From Volvariella volvacea V23 (Eukaryota; Basidiomycota; Agaricomycetes; Agaricales; Pluteaceae), in the NCBI GenBank assembly GCA_000349905.1, contig KB722739.1, positions 2,174,138 to 2,238,137 of the forward strand: DNA of 64,000 nucleotides, in the 5' to 3' direction. Position 1 is the stretch's first letter. Each line of letters starts with the position of its first letter. The translations under genes and the position numbers were made by a program. Shown here in pieces: positions 23,184 to 35,017 of this stretch. The notes beneath the pieces are model-generated. The model searched no databases. It worked only from the letters and a program-made list of their open reading frames with translations, and had not been told where the DNA came from.

Positions 23184-24144
23184 ACTTTTAAATTAGTTTA
23201 TCACGGCATAAAAAAACCTTTGTATACGAATTAAGGGTGCGACGAAGCGCATTTGGCTGCTCGATAACTATTGTGATTAAACTTCGGACTATTGGATCAG
23301 CAGGAGACTGACGAAACCTCTTCGTATTGCACCCATCTTATCTCCAGTGAATGACCTAAGGATACGTACCTAAATAATTACGACGTTGGCAAAAGTAATA
23401 ACCGATAAGCTTACAACTATGTTGACATTTCGTAACGATGTTCTAGCGAAGAAAGGAGTACATAAGAGTACCACAAAGGCACTCAATGGGCTACGATCAC
23501 ATACAGCCTCACAACTTGGTTAGCTTTCGTTCCTTTGAATGAAAGGGAAATCGGACTGTGAGTGGGCGAAGCACAGAAGATCATTTTTTGGGCATATGGA
23601 CGAATTATTGCTTGACAAGTTTGACAGTAGTCTTCAGGCCGAGTTAACCTGCTCGAAATCTCATATGAAGTGGTGGGCAATTTGCTGGGCTTGGGTTTGT
23701 AGGTACGGATGCATCCGATCAACTTGGACTTGTTTACGGCTGACTTTTGCCTCTTTGACTTACCCCACAACATGATCAGGCCTCGGACTCAATCATCTCA
23801 AATTCTCGTTTGAGAACCCTTGGTCAATTCAACATCATAGGTAGGATCTCATAGGAGGTTGTCCCTTTGTTCTTGCTTATCAATCATGGCCTTCTAGAAG
23901 ATTGATTCTGGTGATGATTATCGGCTCCAGGGCCTGTCATCCGGGAGATGCAATGACGTGCAAGTCCAGCTACGAAAGTTGCGCAGTAGCCTACCAATGC
24001 TTGGCCAACAGATGCCGTACTAATTCCTTATTGTGATTATCACCGGAATTCTGGAGGGCATAAAGCAGCGGTCCATGGAAATGGCCCTAGGCGACTGTTG
24101 CTCTCCTGACTTTCCTTCTGTCTATCTGGTATTACATTCTACAA

Positions 24145-25716
24145 ATGGTCGTCATCAGAAACGCCCGCGTCTTGTTTAACTCTATCCCCACAGATAAACT
24201 TAACATTTACTACCGTCCTGCACAGTTAAATTGAGACAGATACGAAGGGTACCCCGAGCCGGGAAAAACGACTATCTATGACGACTCGCAAACCGTCGAC
24301 CTGGACAACGTACCTCTGAATGGCGGATTTTTGATCAAGACCTTGGTGTTATCTATTGATCCCTATATGCGTCATCTGATGCGAGACCCTTCGATAAAGT
24401 CGTATTCGGTGAGAATTTTCGAGATTTTCTTAATTTAATGATATTGACCATGTTAATGTAGGATCCATATGTCGTCGGAAAGCCGTGAGCTTGCCTCATA
24501 TTCAACAGAAATGCGCATATGGCTGACAGTCAACGCGTTTGCCCTTCGGATAGTATCACGGGTTTTGGTGTTGGAGTTGTAGTCCGCACGGAGACTCCAG
24601 ATGTCAAGCCAGGCGATCACGTATATGGAAACATTAGTGAGTATCCCATCCTTTTGGATCATATAAATCCACATTCTGCTTCGTTAGAGCACGGGGAGTA
24701 CAGCATTATTTCCAGCATACATGAACCTGGTTTGTCGGGAATTGGATTAAGAATTATCCAAAAAGAGCCACCGGTAAAACAGCTTGGATGGCCTGGAAGG
24801 AGTATGCCCATGCAAAAGCGGTGAGGGGATATTATGTGGTTTCTGGCTCTTAAGGTCGGTACTCACGTTTACTTCAGGGCGAGACGGCGTTTATCACGAC
24901 GGGTGGGGGTAAGCCTGCCCTTGAACAAGGTGATCTATCATTTAACTAACTGACTTCGCGATTCTAGGTCCTGTTGGGTCGTAAGTTGAATCCAGTACCT
25001 AACATATGGCCGCATTTACTTATTACCTACAGCTTCGTTATTCAGTTAGCGAAGAATGATGGACTCAAAGTTATTGCCTCAGCCGGATCTGAAGAGAAGG
25101 TTCAATTCATGGAAAGCTTAGGAGCTGATGTAGTCTTTAACTATAAGACTATGGACACTCAGGAAGTCTTGGCCAAGGAGGGGCCAATTGACATGTAAGC
25201 GTTCTTCGAGAATGGGTAACATTTCTGATGCTTACAATGCGTTCTACAAAAGCTATTAGGACAACGTTGGCGGAAGTGCTCTAGAAGCTGCCCTGGAGTA
25301 CTCGGCCCCATATGCACGATTCATCGTGAGTTCATGCCGCTTCCACCCTGCTTCAGGTGCTGACACATCGAACAGGAATGCGGAATGATAACAGGGTACA
25401 ATGGGGGGTTCCAACCTGTAAAGGTGAGCACCAGCAAGCCTTGAACACTTCCAGCGTATGATATTCTGACATTGCATCTTAGAACCTAATGAAAATAGTC
25501 GCAAACTCCATCTCGATCAATGGATTCGTTGTCGGTCAATTTGAGTCGAAATATGCAGATCAATTCTACAAAGAGGTCCCTCCAAAGCTAGTTGGTGGCG
25601 AAATTAAATATACGGAGGAAATTTGGGGTGGATTGGATAAAGTTGGGGATGCCTTGTTGGCTGTACAGACAGGTGATAATAAGGCAAAGGCTGTCATCGT
25701 TGTGGCAAATGAGTAA
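24145..25716 (+). pseudogene. MDR-family NADPH oxidoreductase, tandem copy 2 (splice and deletion lesions)
   Basis: This paralog starts MVVIRNARVLFNSIPT and ends NKAKAVIVVANE with stop at 25714-25716. The first intron should begin GTGA as in copy 3, but here the bases after the exon are ATAAAC (24194 on), so the donor is lost. At about 24770 the sequence jumps from IIQKEP straight to what is the next exon in copy 3 (GTAAAACAGCTTGG). The segment SLPWSVYVGAAGMPG plus the following intron is missing, and the frame shifts, giving a stop soon after. The TATA region is also degraded (GGCATAAAG at 24057-24065 against ATATATAAA in copy 3). The rest, including VIASAGSEEKVQF and YAPYARFI-type exons, is well preserved, so loss is recent. 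Confidence 0.85.
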
Positions 25717-27043
25717 TTTTTTGCAGTTATTATTGTGGCTGATGATGACAACCACGCTTTGCTTTGGGCTTTTGGATTAGTATGTCATACTTAAATAAAA
25801 CTTTGGCCACATGTATACGAATTCAGGATGCTGTGAAGGACATTTGGGCGCCTTGGCCATTGTGATTACGCCCGTAGATCTAATTCTCGGACTATTGGAT
25901 CAATAAGAAACTCACGAGACCCCTGGAGTTATATATAACTCATCTCCCATGAATTGTGACCTATGGGTGAGGGTGCTTAAACCCATCACGACGCATTGGC
26001 AGAAGTGTTGACCCACAAATTTACAACTATGTTGACGTGTCCCGTTGAATGTTCTAGCAAAGGAAGGATAAGAAAAGTACACAAGAGGACTACAAAAGCC
26101 TTCGTGAGCTTCAATCGTATTGGCTCCACAACTTGGTCAGCCTCGGAAGTATTTGATTCCTTCGAATAGAAGAGAAATCGGACTATAAGTGGAGGATGCA
26201 CGGAAGATTGCGATTGCGCACATGGATGAGAACCATTGCTTGGTAAGTTCAGAGCTGAATCAACCCTCTCTATTCGGCTTGACACGAAATCTCATATGCA
26301 CGGACTGGTGATAAGACTTGCGTATCTGATAAATCATCAATTTGGGCTTGTTTACAACTGAATTTCCCCCTTTCTCCCTCTTTGATCTGTATGTCCTTCG
26401 GCCGGCAACATGACCAGGACTCGAATTCGATGGCTTTAAATTCTTCTAAGGTCTGATGGAAATCATGGAAGTCAAGACTTGGGTGCAGGTGCAGGTGCTT
26501 AATAACTCTTCGTTAGTTCGACGTCATAGGGGGAGTGCAAGTATGGGATTGTTGGTAGGCTTCTGCTACCGTTTCTTCGAATTGTCACGAATTCTGAGCT
26601 CGATCAGTTGTCATTGTCCAGGTATTGCAGATTTTAGCGCGTCCTTGCCCACCATTGCAGATTTCGGGCTTTGGGGGTGGACTGTCATGACCATGCTTGG
26701 AGCCCAGGCTGTCCTTTTTGTCGTTGGATACATACCAAAGGCAATGTCTAGCATAGGAATCTCTGCATCCCAGAACTCCAATGCACTAAATATCTCATTT
26801 TCGATATTCAGCCTTTGGCGCTGGTGGTATGCTTTCCTTCTTTGGACCCGAGAAGGACCCTGCTTATCAATCACGGCCCGGAGCATTGACCACAAGTGGT
26901 CATCGGCTTCAGGACCTCCAATCTGGAGAAGCGCGACGGTGTGCAAGCCAGCTACGAAAATCGCCTAGCAGTCCACACATCTCGCAGCTTGGTCAGCGGA
27001 TGCCGTGCTCAACCTTTATTGGACTGCAGCAGGGTTCTGGAAG
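25717..27043. other. Intergenic, MDR copy 2 to copy 3
   Basis: Most of this is the duplicated counterpart of 23184-24144. A 170-codon open frame at 26456-26968 has no recognisable domain, and part of it is diverged repeat; I do not call it. Confidence 0.5.
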
Positions 27044-27052
27044 ATATATAAA
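27044..27052 (+). promoter_or_regulatory. TATA box upstream of MDR copy 3
   Basis: ATATATAAA lies 87 nt upstream of the ATG at 27139. It is a strong match and is conserved in position, though not in sequence, with copy 2. Confidence 0.5.
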
Positions 27053-27138
27053 CCAGCTGGAGACGGAATATAAGCCTCAAGCTTTACTTCCAACTGCTAT
27101 TCTCCTGTCTTCTGTCTTTTTGATACCACATTTCACAA

Positions 27139-28815
27139 ATGGTCGTCGTCAGAAACGCCCGTGTCTTGTTCAATTCCATCCCTACAGGTGAATTTGACAT
27201 TCCCCTGCCCCGAACAGTAAAACTGAAACGTATTCAAAGGTTACCCCGAGCCAAGGAAGGCGACTGTTTATGACGACTCACAAACAATCGACCTGGACAA
27301 TGTACCCCTGCGTGGCGGATTTCTGATCAAGACATTGGTATTATCTATTGATCCCTATATGCGCAGCCTAATGCGAGACCCTTCAATAAAGTCGTATTCG
27401 GTGAGAACTTTTAGGATGTTGTCGATTTAGGGATATTGACTGTGTCGTTTAGGATGCATATACTCCTAGGGAGCCGTGAGTTTACCTTTCATCCAGCGGG
27501 AATGTGCATATAACCGATAGCCAACACGTCTCCGCTTTGAATAGTATCACTAGTTTTGGTGTTGGCGTTGTAGTCCGCACAGAGACTCCAGATGCCAAGC
27601 CAGGTGACCACGTATATGGCACCCTAAGTGAGTACCTTGTCCCCCGGATATTGTTCTGGTTTAATAGGAATGCGCTTTCTGCGTCATTAGAGCATGAGGA
27701 GTATAGCATTGCTTCTAGCATATATGAGCCTGGTTTATCGGGCGTTGGACTACGAATTATTCAGCGAGAGCCTTCGCTACCTTGGTCTGTCTATGTTGGT
27801 GCTGCGGGGATGCCAGGTTAGTCGTTTAGTAGCCTCAGTCCACACAAATCTAATTGGCCCGGGTGATTGAACACAGGTAAAACAGCTTGGATGGCCTGGA
27901 AAGAGTTCGCTCATGCAAAAGCAGTGAGTGCATGTTGCATGATTTTTGACTCTTGAGGTCGATGCCCACGCATACTTCAGGGCGAGACGGCATTCATCAC
28001 GACAGGTGGCGGTAAGCAACCCTCGCACGAGATGAACTATCGTTTAACCAACTGTGCTATCCTAGGCCCTGTTGTGTCGTAAGTTGTATCAACCGATTAA
28101 CGTTTCATCGCATGTGCTTACCACGTACAGCTTCGTCATCCAACTGGCGAAGAATGCTGGACTAAAGGTTATCGCATCAGCTGGGTCTGAAGAGAAGGTC
28201 GAATTCATGAAAAGCTTAGGGGTAGAATGTGGCCTTTAACTATAAGACTACTGATACTCGAGAAGTCTTGGCCAAGGAAGGATCAATTGACATGTGAGCA
28301 TTCTTTGCGATTTTGGTGATATCTCTAATGCTTACAATGCGTGCTACAAAAGCTATTGGGACAACGTTGGTGGAAGTGCTCTAGAAGCTGCCCTAGAGTA
28401 TTCATCCGTATATGCACGGTTCATCGTGAGTCCCTATCGCTTCCATCCTTTTCAGGTGCTAATACATTGAACAGGAATGCGGAATGATAACTGGATACAA
28501 CGGGGGGTTCCAACCTGTAAAGGTGAATGCCAGGAAGCTTTGAACACCCTGAGAATATATAATCCTGACACCGCACCTTAGAACCTGATGAAGATAGTCG
28601 CAAACTCCATTTCGGTCAATGGATTCGTCGTCGGTCGATTTGAGTCGAAATACGCGGATCAATTCTACAAAGAGGTGCCTCCAAAGCTGGCCAGTGGTGA
28701 AATCAAATATATGGAGGAAACCTGGAGGGGTTTGAATAAGGTTGGAGACGCCATGTTGGCTGTACAGAAAGGTGAAAATAAGGCAAAGGTCGTCGTTATC
28801 GTGGCCGATGAGTAA
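27139..28815 (+). pseudogene. MDR-family NADPH oxidoreductase, tandem copy 3 (frameshift)
   Basis: This paralog starts MVVVRNARVLFNSIPT and ends NKAKVVVIVADE with stop at 28813-28815. The splice sites are intact, including intron 1 (GTGAAT donor). One extra base in the block that reads SLGADVVFNYK in copy 2 turns it into SLGVECGL followed by TAA at 28237-28239. Everything after that, including YWDNVGG and the C-terminal exons, is in the shifted frame. The cofactor loop GPVGS also reads GPVVS (28066-28079), a Gly-to-Val change in the Rossmann motif. A single-base assembly error could mimic the frameshift, but the second change argues for relaxed constraint. Confidence 0.8.
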
Positions 28816-29677
28816 TGTTGTTAATCCTTGGCCTTGTATTAGTTATGATATTGGTTATATTCGGATGTATTATTAATAACACGATGTGCTATTTTCATGT
28901 GAAAGTTAAGATTCAAGTCGGTGACCTGTCAATCAAAGCTTGAGTTTGCATCTGTTTAGCGCCCGATGCCTTTTCTCTCCCATTGCTGTGCCTTGATAGC
29001 TGTATTGGGACTCCGAGATCTTGCGTGAACTAGCACGGGTCACCGTTCGTGACTCGAGACCTTGCTTGCCTTTTTTTCTGCTTCCGTATTTACTTTCTGT
29101 CATCTTCATTCATCGACATGCATGTTCTTCAGGTTGTGTACTCTCGTTCACCATTCTTGTGTGTTGGAAGATTGCGCCCCCCGTCTCCGGATTTCGAATT
29201 TCCAGCAGATCTGTACACCACCTATTGGTCTATCATCACTTGACCGCTCCACAACTGCATGTGCGCACACATCTACGGACAACGGATCACGAAGAGGATT
29301 TTTGCGTATGTTTAATGCTTACAGCTGTTTACAACTTGCACGGTCGAGTGTTAGGTGACCTTGCAGCTTACGCAAGCAAGGCAATTTCACAAGACAGAAC
29401 TCGCCTCCTTCAAATTGCGACAAGTAGAGGTATTGGTAGGAGGGTGCTTTGACGTGGACTTCGTAAGCAACTGACGCCCCTTATTGCACCATCGGGAAAG
29501 GACAAGGGAAGGGATGCGGTCAACCGGCTATCGCAGTTGCCTTAAATCCACACATCTGAGTAATCCCGATCAATCCTCAGGGTATAATACAGGACTTGAC
29601 AGATATGAGACGCAAACACCAAATCTCAACTACATTTACTATCCCATCCACCTCCTCAGTATTATCAGCTATTTACG
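28816..29677. other. Intergenic, MDR copy 3 to copy 4
   Basis: GGTATAATAC at 29581-29590 is a TATA-like site ~90 nt before copy 4. A 143-codon frame (29021-29452) has no motif. No other feature is recognised. Confidence 0.5.
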
Positions 29678-31410
29678 ATGACTATCGTCAGAAACGCTCG
29701 CGTTCTCTTCAATTCAGTTCCTACAGGCGAGATCCACATAATTCACCGGTGTACCAGCAAGCTGATATGTCATGGGCATACAGGCTATCCTGAACCAGGA
29801 AAGACGACTGTTTATGACGAGTCGCAAACCATCGACTTGGACACCATACCCTTGAATGGTGGATTCTTGATCAAAACCTTGGTTCTGTCCATTGACCCCT
29901 ATATGCGTGGCAAAATGCGACACACTACACAAAAATCGTATTCGGTGAGGGTTGGTGATAGGTAGCTTGGGTAACTATACTGACTTTCTCTCATTGTTCT
30001 CTAGGATGCGTATGTGATTGGTCAACCGTGAGTGCATTTGATATCAAAAACGAGGGTGTATATAAGAATAACTATGATGTTATTCTTCGCCCAATAGCAT
30101 TAACGGTTATGGAGTTGGCGTTGTAGTCCGTTCAGAGAACCCAGACGCAAAAGTGGGTGATCACGTATACGGAGTACTCAGTGGGTCATTTGCTTGTCAA
30201 ACGGTCCAACTAATACTTACAAATTTTATTCTCGCCGACTTGGGCGTTTGTCTTGGTACACAGCACATGAAGGATACAGTATTATCTCGAGTTTGTCGGG
30301 TCGTGGGCTGCGAATCATTACAAAAGAGCCTTCTTTGCCGTGGTCAGTATATGTCGGTGCTGCTGGAATGCCAGGTCGGTCGATTGGTTTTTATATGAAT
30401 GGACCAGTCTAATGCAAAGTAGGCAAAACGGCATGGATGGCATGGCAAGAGTATGCTAATGCGAAAGAGGTGGGATCGAACTATGCGGCAACTTCAAAAT
30501 GCCATGCTGACTTCTGCTGAACTAGGGCGAAACGGCGTTTATCACAACGGGTGGTGGTACGTGTGGCATTCGTGATAGACCGCTTGTCATTCAGTCGCCT
30601 GATGGTATCGCGTTGTCGCAGGTCCTGTTGGCTCGTAAGTTTGCACCAATACAGTAACCACCCTTGGGCTTATTTCCTGCAGCTTTGTTATTCAACTAGC
30701 GAAGAAAGCCGGGCTTAAGGTCATTGCCTCGGCAGGATCGGAGGAAAAAGTGCAGTTCATGAAGAGTCTAGGAGCTGACGTAGCATTTAATTACAAGACT
30801 ACCGACACTCGGGAGGTCTTGGCGAAGGAAGGACCTATTGACGTGTAAGTGTGCTTGCAGGACTGATAATAGTTCTTATGCTGATAATGAATATGGCATA
30901 AGCTACTGGGATAATGTAGGAGGAAGCACGTTGGATGCTGCGCTGGAGCACTCAGCCCTATATTCGCGATTTATAGTGAGTATCCAATGCCTCTCTTCAA
31001 TTTCAGAGATTAATCATAAATAGGAATGCGGAATGATATCAGGTATTCGCGACCTCTGCAACAGCCGGGTGTTAATCTGACAGCAATTTGTATAGGTTAC
31101 AATGGGGAATTCCAACCTGTGAAGGTGTGTACATAGAGAAGGTGACGTTATTATCTTGCTCTAACCTTAATCCTAGAACCTGGTCAAAATCATTGGAAAC
31201 TCCATCTCAATATTCGGCTTCGTTGTCGGCCGCTTGGACTACAAGTACGGCGATAGATTTTATGAGGAAGTACCCCCAAAGCTGGTCAGTGGTGAGATTA
31301 AATACACTGAAGAAATTTGGAAGGGCTTGGATAAGGTTGGAGACGTTCTGCTTGCCGTACAGCGAGGCGAGAACAAGGCAAAAGCAGTCATTATTGTGGC
31401 TGATGATTGA
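29678..31410 (+). CDS. MDR-family NADPH-dependent oxidoreductase, tandem copy 4 (intact)
   Basis: This is the only undamaged member of the four-gene tandem array. It is a medium-chain reductase of the prostaglandin reductase / leukotriene B4 12-hydroxydehydrogenase type, likely reducing C=C bonds of enones with NADPH in the cytosol. Blocks in order: MTIVRNARVLFNSVPT, NGGFLIKTLVLSIDPYM, DAYVIGQP, INGYGVGVVVR, SLPWSVYVGAAGMPG, KTAWMAWQEYA, GETAFITTGG-GPVGS (cofactor loop), VIASAGSEEKVQFMKSLGADVAFNY, YWDNVGG, GFVVGRLDYKYGD, ENKAKAVIIVADD-stop. No catalytic zinc ligands are seen, as expected for this subgroup. Intron 1 (29727-29783) has a GC donor and is 57 nt with no stop, so retention would add 19 residues in frame. 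Its role may be tailoring of a cluster product, inferred from location only. Confidence 0.92.
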
Positions 31411-32059
31411 TTTCTTGAGCATTTCGTCGTGCCTTTCCTGGGATTTTTTGTATTGGCTCGGGCGTATAATTGATAACTTGATCTGCTTGGTGCCAAGATC
31501 TATCATCCGATCCGGCAACTCGCATTGGCCGGATTCAATCAATCTCCGTGGACCCTGATGCCTTCAACACAACTCTCACTCTATTCTTACACTCTCGTAA
31601 GTTTTCAAGTTGCGACACCGAGCAAACCTGCTAGTGCCTTCAAATGTTAAACCTTCTAAGTCTTTGTTTGTCATCCTCCGGGGAGACCGCAGAGACCATG
31701 AAGCAGGAACAGGTTCTCCACTCATGGGTAGAACTGAAAACGCACCTCAAACCGCCTCCCGAGATCAAGATTGAGAAATGTACACAAGGGCCATTGTGCG
31801 GTGCAGATTATGTCCAAGTCCGGTGTCGTGTCTTTTCATCAGTGTTCGATCCGAAGAGCAAGCAACAAAGTCAACCCATAAGGGGAATATCACCTCACGG
31901 GGCTTGTCTTTAGTCTTGGGATCTATAGTTTTGAACCGAGTAGGATGGGCGGCGGGTCCACCAGGTACGAATTATGTATAAAATATCAGCGTGCCCTTGA
32001 CGTGCCCCCTTTTGGTTTTCCCATTCCCCATCGTCCGTTTTCGTTTCCCTCAACAGCAT
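31411..32059. other. Intergenic, MDR copy 4 to hydrolase 1
   Basis: TGTATAAAAT at 31975-31984 is a likely TATA box ~80 nt upstream of the next start. An 89-codon frame (31644-31913) shows no motif. Confidence 0.5.
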
Positions 32060-34349
32060 ATGGCCTCAACGGCTCTTGAGCATGTGCGCACCGACTCTGG
32101 CGCTAGCGATGCAACACTGAACGGGTCAACACCTTCGTCCTCAGCTTTTGTTGACAAGTCTGGTGCTTTAACGTCTCCCCTTCCTGCTGATGGCAAGACA
32201 TCACCCACTATTCCAGATGTGATCCCACCTGCACACCCAAACCGGACGCTGGTGTTGTGCTTTGACGGAACTGGAGATCAGTGCGTACCTTAATTCATAC
32301 CCTTATAGAAGATGCTAAGGAAACTTCCTTGCATATGCAGATTTGACGCCGATGTAAGCCCTTTCATTCCGCAACAACTAGCTGTTGTGTTGACCTTGGT
32401 GCTTCGCTCGTGTTGTACGATGGAAGAATTCAAACATTGTGCAGCTGTTTAGCATGTTGAAAAAGGATGACCGGAATAAGCAGATGGTGTATTATCAGGT
32501 AATCCCCTTCATTTCAACCTTTTTCTGTGGTTTTCATCCCTTTGCCTGCTTTCCTTTTTCTCACTAGTCCGGTATCGGAACCTATACGTCACCGCATGTT
32601 GCGACGCCCATCGCCACCAAGATTTCTAAGGTAAAGCAACCGCATTGCATAGTGATTATGAGTTTCTAACCAGTTCGTTTCAGACCTTGGACGAGGCTGT
32701 AGCCTGGAATCTAGACGAGCACGTAATGGGTGAGTGTCAACGTCATTCACGAAAATGCAATGCACTCATTCTTCAACCTGTACAGATGGTTACGACTTCC
32801 TCATGCAGAACTGTGAGTCAAGGTGCTTGGCTTCATTCAGGCCAAGGCTAAGCAACAATCATTCCCCGCAGACACCGCCGGAGATCGCATCTGTCTTTTT
32901 GGTAGGAAATGAACTCGATCTCCGCAGGACAGATCCTGACATGTTCATTTTAGGATTTTCACGGGGTGCTTACACCGCTCGTAGGTAGGCTTACCGGTCA
33001 TCTTTCCGGCTATTCCGTCGATTTGACATCATTCCAGTCTTGCTGGCATGATCCACAAAGTTGGTTTGCTACCGCCTTGCAATTTCCAGCAAGTTCCGTT
33101 CGCATACAAGATGTACACGACGACAGATGATGATGGTTGGAAGCAAGCAAACGCATTCAAGAAAGCATTCTCCATTGATGTTGATATCGAATTTATCGGC
33201 GTTTGGTGGGTTGAGATATATCCCGATTCATTTTTGACGAAACTCACCGAGCAAATGGTAGGGACACCGTCGACTCCGTTGGTCTTATCCCAAAACGACT
33301 GCCCTTTACTACCTCGAACACCATCGTTCGGACATTTCGGCATGCTGTGGCATTGGATGAAAGACGTGCGAAATTCAAGGCGAATTTATGGAATCGACCC
33401 ACTTCGCGCGAGCAAGGCCTGAGTGTGACGGATCAGGAAATTCAGAAGGTGGCCGCTGGTGCAGAAGATGTGAACAAGAAGCACGCCAACGGTAACGGTA
33501 AAGCGAAAGCTCGGAGGAACGACAGTCTGAGAGCACTAGAGCGCAAGTATGGAAGAGATCTCACTCAAACTACGGATATAGAAGAGGTAAGTACGTAAGG
33601 TATTTTGGCGCTTCTCCATTAATTCACCTTCACTGTCAAGGTGTGGTTTGCAGGCTGTCATTGCGGTGAGTCTTTCTGTGTCCGTTACTTAATGGGTATA
33701 ACTCACTGCCATGTCTTTTAGACGTGGGGGGCGGTTCGGGTGAGTGATTTCGAGTCGATTTGATTCATTGGATTTAACAACGATTTCAGTATCCAACGAG
33801 ACGGCACACAGCCTAGCAAGAATTCCACTCCGTTGGATGATTCGGGAATGCTTCAAGACGAATACCGGAATACTGTTTCATTCCGAGGCGTTGGCAAAGA
33901 TCGGATTGAATCCTGCGTCATTGTACCCCATTGTTGCTCCGAGACCACCAGCTCTGGCTCCCAATGACTCGCCCCTTCTCACCATCGCTGACATAACGAA
34001 GCGACCTGAGTTGTTCATCCAGCTTGATGCCACGGCGTCACAGGTCGGAACCGAAGAAGCCCAAGATCTGCGAGATGCATTATCACCCATATACGATCAG
34101 CTCAGTTTGAATTGGTCTTGGTGGACATTGGAGGTGTTACCCCTGAAGTTCAAATATCAAAAGGGTGATGACTCTTGGTCGTCATACTTTGGGATGAATA
34201 TGGGGAGTGGTCGCTACATTCCGAGACAAAGGGATGGTGTTAAGGTTCATAGAACCGTTCTGACAAGAATGAATGCAAAGACGAAAGACGGGGAAGGGTA
34301 CCGCCCAGTTGCGAACTTGGACCTACAGTACGTAAAGTGGGTAGATTGA
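32060..34349 (+). CDS. DUF2235 (Tle1-like) alpha/beta hydrolase 1
   Basis: This is a fungal member of the uncharacterised alpha/beta-hydrolase family DUF2235, related to bacterial Tle1 phospholipases; a lipase or esterase role is a family inference. A disordered Ser/Thr-rich N-terminus precedes RTLVLCFDGTGD (the family opening motif). Then come NSNIVQLFSMLKKD, YTSPHVATP, and DRICLFGFSRGAYTARSLAG with the GxSxG nucleophile. DTVDSVGLIPKRLPF carries the probable acid, and WFAGCHCDVGGGS the probable catalytic His. The domain continues through SLARIPLRWMIRECF and LSPIYDQL to ...LQYVKWVD-stop at 34347-34349. Many introns are present; one exon at 32341-32353 is only 13 nt (FDAD). No signal peptide is seen. 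It is tandem with a close paralog at 35018 and lies near the PKS. Confidence 0.9.
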
Positions 34350-34478
34350 TTGCTTCATGACGAGATTTGCTGTGATTTGTTCTGTGATCTGTATACGTAG
34401 CTGCAATCAGGATGATTGCTTCATGACGAGATTTGCTGTGATTTGTTCTGTGATCTGTATACGTAGCTGCAATCAGGA
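34347..34478. repeat. Perfect 66 bp tandem duplication at the hydrolase 1 stop codon
   Basis: Units 34347-34412 and 34413-34478 are identical at all 66 bases. Unit 1 begins exactly with the TGA stop of hydrolase 1. The length is 22 codons, so a frame through both units reads the same 22 residues twice. Perfect identity suggests a very recent event. Confidence 0.97.
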
Positions 34479-34964
34479 CTTTGTGTATTATTATTTTCTG
34501 CCAGTGCCTTTACGACGTTACAACGTCAACATTCTCCGTGGAGTACGGTGATAGTGTTTGATCTAACCACTCCGCCAGGCCCCGGCCAGTGGTAACTCGC
34601 TCGGACTTGTCCGGTACGACGCCCACCTTCCTCAGAAGCCATAGCGCATGGTTCACTTTCGGAATAGTCTTATTTGCACGCATGGGCGGCGTCTTCTTGG
34701 GTTCTTATTTTGATGAGTAACAGTGACCGAATCGAGCCAGTTCCACTTTGGTACTTCCCAGATTGTTGTCTAATTCAGTTTTGAGTTTCTCCAGTTCATC
34801 GGTTGAAACAGCCTCCGAGGTCCTCTTCAATGATTGCCTTACTATTCGGCATGGAAGGGACTATGAATCACGTATATATACAGCCCATGTCTTCTAGAAA
34901 TCTGTATTCATCATACGCCCAGATTGAGATCACCGCATCATACCCCATTCAGATCCACACCGAG

Positions 34965-34974
34965 CATATAAAAA
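34965..34974 (+). promoter_or_regulatory. TATA box of hydrolase 2
   Basis: CATATAAAAA lies about 50 nt upstream of the ATG at 35018. The rest of 34479-35017 shows no coding signal. Confidence 0.55.
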
Positions 34975-35017
34975 CTATTCCCTGAAACACTTACCACCCC
35001 TTTACATTGCGCAAAAG

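Larger units (their letters stand above)
21451..27138 (+). repeat. Direct tandem duplication, MDR gene plus intergenic DNA (two units)
   Basis: Unit 1 is 21451-24144 (about 2.7 kb) and unit 2 is 24145-27138 (about 3.0 kb). The similarity covers the genes and also the downstream non-coding DNA. For example, 'tgtatacgaatt' (23222/25813), 'cggactattggatca' (23286/25899), 'ttacaactatgttgac' (23411/26021) and 'gaaatcggact' recur in the same order. The whole gene-plus-flank unit was therefore copied, not just the coding region. Confidence 0.8.

Noticed and set aside
26456..26968. 170-codon open frame between MDR copies 2 and 3
   Set aside because: It overlaps duplicated intergenic DNA, has no motif, and its counterpart between copies 1 and 2 is not open.
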